A stretch of 64,000 bases of DNA. Source: JABSOG01 sp965277695 (GTDB lineage Bacteria > Pseudomonadota > Gammaproteobacteria > Enterobacterales > Alteromonadaceae). Below are positions 1 to 6,961 of the stretch, piece by piece. The DNA is taken from NCBI GenBank assembly GCA_965277695.1, contig CBDIDQ010000036.1, positions 1 through 64,000 on the forward strand. Direction: 5' to 3'. The position numbers and the translations under genes were made by a program. How positions within the stretch are numbered: position 1 is the stretch's first letter; every line of letters begins with the position of its first letter. A model generated the notes under the pieces. It was not told the DNA's origin, made no database searches, and saw only the letters and a program-made list of their open reading frames with translations.

Positions 1-505
1 GCAGCTCGCGAACTTCGAGATAATCGAGCATGTCTTTTTCACGAAATACCCGTACTTTCCAGCCACAGCGGGGCACGTGTTCAATTAATCCGGCACCAGC
101 AAGACGAGAGAATACCTGACGCATGATGGTGCGGCCAGTGTTGTATTTTTTGGCGGTGGCTTCTTCACGTAAATATTCTGCATGACTTTGCAGGCTTAAT
201 TGGACGATATAGCCGGTGAGTAACTGATCGAGATCTGAATCGAGTTTGACGGGTTTTTTGACTTGCTCTCGGGCGGTGGCTATTTCGTCGGCGTTGGGGG
301 TTTTGGCGCGTTCGAGGCGACCATTGGGTTTTCGGATCAGCACTTGTTCTTCAACCAGTGATTCAACCACTTGACGTACCGGGGTTAAACTCACCGAGTA
401 ATGTTCGGCAATGGCACCGAGTGTCAATTTAAACGGCAAATCACTTATGGTTTGTATTTGTTCGGCTAAATCCTGTTTAATTGTATCCGTGACTTTTGAA
501 CTCAT
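1..505 (-). CDS. GntR/FCD-family transcriptional regulator with two winged-helix segments (3' end outside window)
   Basis: The gene is cut by the left edge; 168 codons are visible. The first winged helix spans about residues 20-62 (LTLGAIAEHYSVSLTPVRQV, a GntR recognition-helix pattern). A second follows at about 110-150 (EEATAKKYNTGRTIMRQVFS, then a GWKV wing). The visible end (DMLDYLEVREL) resembles the first helix of an FCD ligand-binding domain. Most GntR regulators have one winged helix, so the doubled arrangement is unusual. The ATG at 503-505 is chosen because AAGGG lies five bases upstream; an in-frame ATG at 521-523 is possible. It is divergent from the M24 peptidase gene, and a 10-bp palindrome between them is a candidate operator. 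The effector is unknown. Confidence 0.8.
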   Translation of the reverse strand, partial: MSSKVTDTIKQDLAEQIQTISDLPFKLTLGAIAEHYSVSLTPVRQVVESLVEEQVLIRKPNGRLERAKTPNADEIATAREQVKKPVKLDSDLDQLLTGYIVQLSLQSHAEYLREEATAKKYNTGRTIMRQVFSRLAGAGLIEHVPRCGWKVRVFREKDMLDYLEVREL

Positions 506-615
506 GGTTACCCTTATTCTCATGCGTTGGCAAATGGTTAGTGAAATTATAAAAGTGCTCAGCCGGTCAGTATAACAAATATCTGGGTTTTCATCATCCA
601 CACGTTAAGGTATAG

Positions 616-625
616 TTGTGCACAA
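616..625. promoter_or_regulatory. Candidate GntR operator palindrome
   Basis: TTGTGCACAA is a perfect 10-bp palindrome in the divergent intergenic region between the GntR regulator and the M24 peptidase. It resembles the TTGTATACAA-like sites of FCD-type GntR proteins. It lies 37 bases before the peptidase start, so binding there could repress that gene. This is inference from position and symmetry. Confidence 0.35.
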
Positions 626-661
626 TGTAAAATTATTTTTAACTGTTAACAGAGGTTCATT

Positions 662-1753
662 ATGTCAACACAACAACGAATAACAGCACTGCGTGAACGA
701 TTGAGCGATAGCCCGTATGATGCTGTTTTGCTGGCTAGTGTGCAAAATTGCCGATATTTAAGTGGGTTGGCCAACAATGATCCCAATGTGGCTTTTTTGA
801 TAATCAGCCAGCAAAATTTGTTTTTGGTGACCGACTATCGTTACTCTGAACAGGCCAGCAACCAATGCGCTGATTTTACGGTAGTTGAACGTGATCGGCA
901 AAATGTTTCGTTAGGGCAGCAATTTAGGCAAATCTTCAATGATATCAATGCTCAACAAGTGGCGTTTGAACGAGATTTTTTCAGTGTCGGGATGATGGCT
1001 GATATTGCTCAGGCATGTGGCGAAATTAAGCTGGAAGGGATTTCTGGCTGGATTGAGCAGCAACGTATGATCAAGGATGAGGGCGAAATTGCCAATATTA
1101 AAGCGGCTGCGGCGATTGCCGACGGGGCGTTAGCTCATTTGACCACCATGCTCAAAGCGGGCGTGAGTGAAAGGGATGCGGCGCTGGATTTGGAATATCA
1201 GATGCAAAAGGCCGGTTCAGAAGGTTTGTCTTTTCCGACGATATTGATCAGTGGTGAGCGTTCATCCTTACCACATGGAATGCCCGGAGCGCGAAAACTA
1301 GCACCGGGTGATTTGATCACCATTGATTTTGGTGCGGTGGTGAATGGTTATCGCTCTGATATGACTCGGGGCTTTGTTGTCGGTGAAGCTGACAAAAAAC
1401 AATTGGCGGTTTATGACACGGTAAAAAGGGCGCAACAGGCCGGAATGCAAGCGGTGTTGGCGGGGATCAGTGGTGAATTGCCTTATGTTGCCGCCAAAGA
1501 AGTGCTGGATGCCAGTGAGTTTGCTGAGTTTCAGGGCGAGGGTTTAGGCCATGGGGTGGGGTTGTTTTTGCATGAGCAACCGTTTTTACAGGCGGGTTGT
1601 GAGATTGTGTTGCAACCGAATATGGTGATCACCATAGAGCCGGGCATTTATATCCCAGGCTGGGGCGGGATCAGGATTGAAGATGATATCCGGGTGACCA
1701 GCAGCGGTTACGAAATATTGACTCATTCGCCCCGGGCATTAATTGAAGTTTAA
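662..1753 (+). CDS. M24 family metallopeptidase, Xaa-Pro aminopeptidase/dipeptidase type
   Basis: Cytosolic aminopeptidase-P/prolidase-like enzyme expected to cleave X-Pro bonds in short peptides. At 363 residues it has the usual two-domain layout: an N-terminal creatinase-like domain (about 1-130) and a C-terminal pita-bread domain. The five metal ligands are visible: Asp in TIDFGA, Asp in SDMTRG, His in GHGVGL, Glu in TIEPGIY and Glu in RIEDD. The catalytic-site His in LPHGMPG is also present. The ATG follows AGAGG. It is divergent from the GntR regulator, which probably controls it. Length and motifs fit short bacterial YpdF/PepQ-like M24B members; exact substrate is not determinable. Confidence 0.9.
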   Translation: MSTQQRITALRERLSDSPYDAVLLASVQNCRYLSGLANNDPNVAFLIISQQNLFLVTDYRYSEQASNQCADFTVVERDRQNVSLGQQFRQIFNDINAQQVAFERDFFSVGMMADIAQACGEIKLEGISGWIEQQRMIKDEGEIANIKAAAAIADGALAHLTTMLKAGVSERDAALDLEYQMQKAGSEGLSFPTILISGERSSLPHGMPGARKLAPGDLITIDFGAVVNGYRSDMTRGFVVGEADKKQLAVYDTVKRAQQAGMQAVLAGISGELPYVAAKEVLDASEFAEFQGEGLGHGVGLFLHEQPFLQAGCEIVLQPNMVITIEPGIYIPGWGGIRIEDDIRVTSSGYEILTHSPRALIEV

Positions 1754-1830
1754 GCTGAGGTTTAAGGTTTGGTGTTAGTTTGGTACCCTGTCGATAATCA
1801 TTCTGACAATTAAGAAAAAAGAGATTAACC

Positions 1831-2127
1831 ATGAGTTACGTCGCCATATCGACAGTCAAATATCCTGAATCGATGAAACAAGCCATCCACGAAGTCGGCT
1901 TGAGCATGATACCGCTGGCTAAAGCACAGCCGGGTTTTGTCTCAATCCGCTTTCATCAGTCAACCGAAAGTAATGAAACCATGATGTATTGGGAATGGAC
2001 GTGCAAAGCCGATCATCAAGCCTGTATGGCTAGCGATGATTGGCGCACTATTATGGCGAAATCTACGCCGTTATTTGCCACCCCAGGAGTGGAATTTTCA
2101 TTGCAGACGTTTGATCGGCTGGCTTAG
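1831..2127 (+). CDS. Antibiotic biosynthesis monooxygenase (ABM)-domain protein
   Basis: A 98-residue single-domain protein. The pattern of an N-terminal strand (SYVAISTVKY), a central helix ending in PGFVSIRFHQS, and a MMYWEWTCKADHQACMAS segment fits the dimeric alpha-beta barrel ABM/DUF family. Members include small quinol monooxygenases and heme-degrading enzymes, but many have no known activity. AAAAAAGAGATTAACC precedes the ATG. It is 77 bases after the peptidase gene on the same strand, so co-transcription is possible. I cannot assign a substrate. Confidence 0.7.
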   Translation: MSYVAISTVKYPESMKQAIHEVGLSMIPLAKAQPGFVSIRFHQSTESNETMMYWEWTCKADHQACMASDDWRTIMAKSTPLFATPGVEFSLQTFDRLA

Positions 2128-2300
2128 GCGTGTTGCAAACGCCTTCGGTTTTTATCGTATATCTAAATCACGCTTAACTTGCTTGGTTGGTAGCTGGGTT
2201 GTGATAAAATTGTGATATGTGGGTGATCAGATTGGGAGCACTCTGATTTAGACTCTTTTAGTGAAGACATTCTAACAGACAAAAAACCAAGGAATTTGCC

Positions 2301-3629
2301 ATGAATATGAAACAAATAATCGCTGCGATGGGGTTGCTTCCCGTGCTGGCTTTTTGGGTATTAGCGGCTTCGTCCGGCGCTGCTGATGTAGCCGGCGAAG
2401 TTGAAAGAGTTGAAAGAGTTGAAAAAGCTGAAAAAATGCCCGCTTCGCAACATATTGACAGCATAGTGTTAGGCGCTGGCTGTTTTTGGGGGGCAGAGAA
2501 ACGTTATGCTGCTATTCCCGGGGTGCTTGATGCGGTTTCAGGTTATGCCGATGGGTCTGGGGTAAAGCCTGAATATCAGGAGATCATCAAATACAAAAAT
2601 AAACGCAATCCTAATAATCATGCCGAGGTGGTGAAGGTGACCTTTAACCGCTCGGTAGTGAGTTTAGAGCGCATTTTACAAAATTACTTCGAAGGTCACG
2701 ATCCTACCCAACTCAATCGCCAAGGTAACGATATTGGCACTCAATATCGTTCAACCATTCTAACTAACAGCGAAGCCCAACGGACCGCAGCCAATACGGT
2801 GTTAAAAAGTTATCAGTCATTGCTAACAAAGGCTGATCATGGTTCGATTGTGACTAAGGTTGCGCCGTTAAGCGAATTTTTTGCCGCTGAAGATTATCAT
2901 CAAGATTATCTGGTGAAAAACCCTAACGGTTATTGTCCGGACCATTCAACAGGTGTGAAATTCAACCCGAAGGATAACAGCCAGCTGGCGGCGGTGAGCA
3001 ATGATGTGCTGACTCAGGGTAAGCAAATTGTGATCATCGAATCTGAGGCTTATTGCCCTTATTGTGAAAAACTCAAAGCCAATGTGCTGAATGAGTATCA
3101 GGGCACTATCCCGGTGACTTATCGTTTGGCCTCGCAATTACAGGGTTTGGCTATTAAAACCCCGACTTGGGCGACGCCGACAGTGCTGTTTTTGCAAGAG
3201 GGTAAAGAAGTCTTTGGTCGACAGGGTTATATGACCCCAGTGGCGTTTTACAAAGCGTTGGGTAAATTTAAGCTCGGTGATACAGAGGCTTATAACGTGG
3301 CTTTTAATGAAGGTACCGACGGGCGGTTTTGCCAGCAGTATGAAATCTTTAAAAATACCCCGGATGGGGTGTTTATCGACAAACTCAGCGGAGTGCCATT
3401 GTTTGATACTCGCCATCGTTTTAACTCAGCCAGTGGTTGGTTGTCATTTACCCATCCGGTCGAGGGGTCGGTTTATGAAAAAGCCGACAACCGTTTTGGT
3501 ATGACTCGGATTGAAATTCGTTCAAAGTCGTCAGATGTGCATTTAGGTCATGTGTTTGATGATGGACCTGATGGTCAGCGACGTTTTTGTATTAATGCCA
3601 CGGTGTTGGAATTTAAGGCTCGGTCGTAA
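2301..3629 (+). CDS. Exported MsrA - thioredoxin-like - MsrB fusion methionine sulfoxide reductase
   Basis: Trifunctional repair enzyme reducing both methionine sulfoxide epimers. A signal peptide or N-terminal anchor (about residues 3-28) points to the periplasm. MsrA follows (about 53-220) with catalytic Cys61 in GAGCFWGAEKR. A thioredoxin-like domain (about 240-330) has a CPYC redox pair near residue 252 and the cis-Pro context WATPTVLF. MsrB (about 340-440) has SGWLSFTHPV, HLGHVFDDGPDG and catalytic Cys430 in RRFCINA. The two zinc CxxC pairs of many MsrB proteins are absent. The thioredoxin-like domain sits between the Msr domains, whereas Neisseria PilB has it first. A degenerate Glu/Val repeat (GEVERVERVEKAEK) links the leader to MsrA. 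AAGGA precedes the ATG. Confidence 0.9.
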   Translation: MNMKQIIAAMGLLPVLAFWVLAASSGAADVAGEVERVERVEKAEKMPASQHIDSIVLGAGCFWGAEKRYAAIPGVLDAVSGYADGSGVKPEYQEIIKYKNKRNPNNHAEVVKVTFNRSVVSLERILQNYFEGHDPTQLNRQGNDIGTQYRSTILTNSEAQRTAANTVLKSYQSLLTKADHGSIVTKVAPLSEFFAAEDYHQDYLVKNPNGYCPDHSTGVKFNPKDNSQLAAVSNDVLTQGKQIVIIESEAYCPYCEKLKANVLNEYQGTIPVTYRLASQLQGLAIKTPTWATPTVLFLQEGKEVFGRQGYMTPVAFYKALGKFKLGDTEAYNVAFNEGTDGRFCQQYEIFKNTPDGVFIDKLSGVPLFDTRHRFNSASGWLSFTHPVEGSVYEKADNRFGMTRIEIRSKSSDVHLGHVFDDGPDGQRRFCINATVLEFKARS

Positions 3630-3713
3630 AGAGATATTGCTTTTCCTGACACGGGTTTTTCAGTAAGGTATGAGTCTATTTAATTGAATGTCTGTAAATT
3701 AAGGATAGTCAAA

Positions 3714-4763
3714 ATGAGACTTGCCCCGACTGCTGTGTTTGCTTTGCTTTTAGCCTCGATTTTAATTGCTTATTTACCCTCAGAGCCTGCAAATGACAAA
3801 CCGATGCTGAGCCATGATGACGACAAAGTGTGGTTCATTGCTATGGGAGATATGCCTTATAACGCATTAGAAAACAAGCTATTAACCGCACCTGATGGGG
3901 CAATTGCGCAAGCGATTGTCGCCTATGACCCAGCGGTATTGATTCATTATGGTGATTTGAAGTCGGGCGGGGAGCCTTGCACTGATGAATTATTAAAAGA
4001 ACGACGGACCCAACTATCTAACCTCAATCCTCATAAAATCGTTTATACCCCAGGTGATAATGATTGGACTGATTGCGACCGCGATTTTATCAAGCCGCCG
4101 ATGGACGAATTGCAACGCCTGGATTTTTTGCGCGAGTTGTTTTATCAAGGGCAGGGCGCACAGATGACCAGAGATATTGCAGGTCTGGTTCATCAGCATC
4201 AGTTGCTTGGAAAAGGTTTGGTTGAAAATGCGTTGTGGCAAATTAAGGATGTGGTATTTGGTACTTTGCATATGGTAGGTGGTAATAACGGCCGCAAAGA
4301 AATTTTGCTCAGTGACAAAGATAGAGCCCTTGATGCGGTTGAGCAGCGGGATGCGGCCAATTTGGCATGGATTGATACCTTGTTTGCTCGGGCTGATGCG
4401 GCGGCGGCTCTGGTGATCAGCTTTCAGGCCGATGTTTATCATCCTGATCAAGCTGATTTTCCTGTTATATGCACTGTTCAGCGTCGCGAAGAATGCGATG
4501 GTTTTAAGCTTATTCGCGAGTATATCGAACAACAATCGGCGCAATATAAACGACCAGTATTGATTATTCATGGCGATACCAGTACTTATTGTCTTCATCA
4601 GCCTAATGCCGCTTTAGCGAGTAATTTGTGGCGTTTAAATGGCCCGGGTGATTTTAAATATCCCGATGCTGCCCATGTTTCTGTTGACCCTGATCATCGT
4701 CAAAATCCGTTTAGTGTTGTTACCCTGTTAGGGCATGAGGCACCGTCTGGCGTTTGTGAATAA
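3714..4763 (+). CDS. Membrane-anchored or exported metallophosphoesterase-like protein
   Basis: A hydrophobic N-terminus (RLAPTAVFALLLASILIAYL) suggests export or anchoring. The rest carries a calcineurin-like pattern: WFIAMGDMPY (first Asp ligand), LIHYGDLKSGG (second GD block), VYTPGDNDWTDC (GDND where the family usually has GNHD), and LIIHGDTSTY late in the protein. This is a recognised variant found in uncharacterised exported phosphoesterase-like proteins. Substrate is unknown. The ATG at 3714 is chosen over an upstream in-frame TTG at 3684 because AAGGAT lies just before it. The gene stands alone between the Msr fusion and the solute-binding proteins. Confidence 0.65.
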   Translation: MRLAPTAVFALLLASILIAYLPSEPANDKPMLSHDDDKVWFIAMGDMPYNALENKLLTAPDGAIAQAIVAYDPAVLIHYGDLKSGGEPCTDELLKERRTQLSNLNPHKIVYTPGDNDWTDCDRDFIKPPMDELQRLDFLRELFYQGQGAQMTRDIAGLVHQHQLLGKGLVENALWQIKDVVFGTLHMVGGNNGRKEILLSDKDRALDAVEQRDAANLAWIDTLFARADAAAALVISFQADVYHPDQADFPVICTVQRREECDGFKLIREYIEQQSAQYKRPVLIIHGDTSTYCLHQPNAALASNLWRLNGPGDFKYPDAAHVSVDPDHRQNPFSVVTLLGHEAPSGVCE

Positions 4764-4862
4764 TTATAAAACCTGAGGATCCGACTTTAGCCATAGTTGT
4801 GTTGATGCTGCCTTGTTAAGTTACGGCTCAACAAGTATTTTGGTCAACAAGGTAAAAGTCAG

Positions 4863-5597
4863 GTGAAGGTAGCGATAAGGTCACTGTTGATGTCGTTACT
4901 GTTAATCGGGTTGTTAACTGCTTTGTTGACTGGGGCTTTTGCCGCACCGTTGCAAGTTGTTACTGAAAACTGGCGACCTTATAACTATATTGACGATGGA
5001 ATTGTTAAGGGAACAGCAACAAAAATAGTCAGACAGGTGCTGGAGCAGGCTGGGATTAAGTACAATATTGAAGTTTATCCGTGGGCGAGAGCTTATAAAC
5101 TGGCGCAGCAGCAAAAAAATCTATTGATTTACAGTATTATCAGGATCCCCTCTCGTGATTCATTATTTAAGTGGGTCAGGCCGTTGGGTAGAGGTAGCAC
5201 CACGTATTTATATCGACTGAAGAAAAACCCTCATGTTAACCCCACCGATTTGGGCCAAGCCAGACAATATCAGGTGATCACCAGCACTGATTCGATGGAC
5301 CATCTATGGCTAAGGTATAACGGGTTTACCTTGTTACATGCACCTGGCACGGTTGAGCAAATGATTAAAATGTTTCATAAAAATCGAGCTGATATGATTG
5401 CCATAGAATCGATTTCAATGGCTGATGAGTTTAACCATTATGGTTTTGACGCGAGTCAGGTAGTGCCAGTAATGCCATTGTTTACCGCGCCGCCGTATAT
5501 TGCGGTGAGTTTGAGTACGTCAGACGAGATGGTTGAAAAACTGCGCAAGGCTTATGATACCCTGCTACTGGCGCATAAAATCACTCTCATCAATTGA
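4863..5597 (+). CDS. Family-3 extracellular solute-binding protein, paralog 1
   Basis: Periplasmic binding-protein fold of the SBP_bac_3 type. A classical Sec signal peptide ends near AFA-APLQV. The mature N-terminus reads LQVVTENWRPYNYIDDGIVKG, the first lobe with the aromatic substrate loop. The motif VYPWARAYKLAQQ is shared with the next gene, and the C-terminus ends in a helix (MVEKLRKAYDTLLLAHKI). At 244 residues it is a single domain. No permease or ATPase gene is adjacent, so it may act as a sensor or be an orphan. The start is GTG after AAGGTAAAAGTCAG. It is clearly paralogous with 5693-6502, which implies a tandem duplication. Confidence 0.85.
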   Translation: MKVAIRSLLMSLLLIGLLTALLTGAFAAPLQVVTENWRPYNYIDDGIVKGTATKIVRQVLEQAGIKYNIEVYPWARAYKLAQQQKNLLIYSIIRIPSRDSLFKWVRPLGRGSTTYLYRLKKNPHVNPTDLGQARQYQVITSTDSMDHLWLRYNGFTLLHAPGTVEQMIKMFHKNRADMIAIESISMADEFNHYGFDASQVVPVMPLFTAPPYIAVSLSTSDEMVEKLRKAYDTLLLAHKITLIN

Positions 5598-5692
5598 AGG
5601 GCTGTTGCTAAAGAGCGGGGATCATCGATAGCGCAATTCACTGATTATATGGCTATGATTAAATTACATTCGCCATGCTTGGGGTCGTTGTA

Positions 5693-6502
5693 ATGAAATC
5701 ATTTAACCGCTTTTGGTTAATGTTGGGCTTGGCTGGATTAACTGTGAAGTGGTCAGTTGTATCGGCAGCGCCATTGGCCGCAGTACCATTAGCCGCAGCG
5801 CCATTAACGACAGTGCCATTAACGACGGTTCCATTAACGACAGTGGTGAATGAACTGCAAGTCGTGACTGAAAACTGGCGACCTTACAATTACCTCAAAA
5901 ATGGTAAAATACAAGGCGTATCAACAACCGTGGTCAAGAAAGTGCTTAAACAGGCGGGCATTAAATATAAGATTGATGTTTACCCTTGGGCTAGAGCATA
6001 TAAATTAGCACAGGATCATGATAACGTGCTGATTTATACTATTGTTCGCATTGCGCCCCGAGAAAAACTGTTTAAATGGGTGCGACCACTGGGTAAAGGC
6101 GGAACGACTTTTTTATATCGGTTAGATAAAAATCCACATATTAATCCGCAAACCCTGCAAGCGGCGCAACATTATCAAGTGGCAGCCAATAAAGACACCA
6201 TGGATCATATCTGGCTGCGTTATCAAGGTTTCGAAAAATTACAAACCCCGCCAACAGCACAAAGTATCCTGCAAATGTTTTTCAAGGGCAGGACTGATAT
6301 GTTGGCTTTTGATGATGCCACACTCAAAGCTGAACTTGATTATTTAGGATTAGATCACACCAAAGCCATTAAAGTGATGCCGCTGTTTAAAACCCCACCT
6401 TACATGGCTGTCAGCCTTGGCACATCAGACAAAGTGGTTGAACGATTGCGCCAAGCCTATGATAGTTTGTTGCAGTCACATCAGATTGAGTTGGTGAATT
6501 AG
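5693..6502 (+). CDS. Family-3 extracellular solute-binding protein, paralog 2 with N-terminal repeat insert
   Basis: Closely related to the preceding gene: ELQVVTENWRPYNYLKNGKI, VYPWARAYKLAQDHDN and a matching C-terminal helix. Between the signal peptide and the mature domain it has an extra Ala/Pro/Leu/Thr-rich stretch built from five 15-bp repeats, absent from paralog 1. The ATG at 5693 is chosen because GGGG lies nine bases upstream; the in-frame ATG at 5675 has no ribosome site. No transporter partners are adjacent. Ligand unknown; polar amino acids are typical for the family, but binding by orphan members is often untested. Confidence 0.85.
   Translation: MKSFNRFWLMLGLAGLTVKWSVVSAAPLAAVPLAAAPLTTVPLTTVPLTTVVNELQVVTENWRPYNYLKNGKIQGVSTTVVKKVLKQAGIKYKIDVYPWARAYKLAQDHDNVLIYTIVRIAPREKLFKWVRPLGKGGTTFLYRLDKNPHINPQTLQAAQHYQVAANKDTMDHIWLRYQGFEKLQTPPTAQSILQMFFKGRTDMLAFDDATLKAELDYLGLDHTKAIKVMPLFKTPPYMAVSLGTSDKVVERLRQAYDSLLQSHQIELVN
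5765..5845 (+). repeat. 15-bp tandem repeats coding an Ala/Pro/Leu/Thr linker
   Basis: Five 15-base units start at 5765, 5780, 5795, 5810 and 5825, each a variant of GCAGCGCCATTGGCC, followed by a partial unit. They encode A-A/V-P-L-A/T repeats immediately after the signal-peptide region of solute-binding paralog 2. Because the unit is a multiple of three, copy number can vary without breaking the frame. Confidence 0.9.
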
Positions 6503-6650
6503 GCTGTGGTGCCTTTGGTTTTCATCAAACAAATGTTAGCCAGCAAAAATTTAGGACTTGGGAGTGGTTGCTGGGGGGTTACGGTCGCTATGGCTCTCTT
6601 ACGCGACTGAAGTCGCGTCTACGTCGTGGTGTATTATAGGGATAAATCGA
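6503..6650. other. Intergenic region with a perfect 8-bp hairpin
   Basis: Between convergent genes. ACGCGACT at 6601-6608 and AGTCGCGT at 6611-6618 form a perfect stem with a two-base loop. There is no T-run, so it is not a typical terminator on either strand. It may be a REP-like palindrome. Confidence 0.35.
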
Positions 6651-6950
6651 TTATTCAATTTGCTCCAGTTGCTTCAGGTTATCGAGGCGAATAATGGAAT
6701 CTTTGGTGAACAGTTTTAAGTGTTCTGCTATTTTTTCAACACGGTTAATCTCTAATCGCTTGGTTTTAGGTGAGTCACCCGTTGTAAAATCCTTGGTTTC
6801 CGCTTTGTAAACCTTAACAACAAATTTACTCAGTTTATGGTCATAAATGACATCAAATACACCGCCAGTATATCGGGTTCAGTCGACAGCTTCTGCAAAC
6901 GCGATAATCGGCAACAAGCAACATATTAACAGCGATATAATTATTTTCAT
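6651..6950 (-). pseudogene. Small exported protein gene interrupted by an in-frame TGA
   Basis: The frame opens with ATG at 6948-6950 and a good signal peptide (MKIIISLLICCLLPIIAFAE). It then meets TGA at 6879-6881 (codon 24) and continues open for 75 codons (TRYTGGVFDVIYDHKLSKFV and on to a TAA at 6651). The part after the stop has normal coding character and no usable internal start, so the gene is either broken or holds a sequencing error; a TGG-to-TGA change would explain it. It starts 11 bases after the Rhs gene stop on the same strand, the position an immunity or accessory gene would occupy. The product family is not recognised. Confidence 0.65.
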
Positions 6951-6961
6951 TTCAAGACACC

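Noticed and set aside
4014..4598. 194-codon minus-strand frame opposite the phosphoesterase-like gene
   Set aside because: The plus-strand gene has conserved motifs and a ribosome site; the antisense frame has neither.
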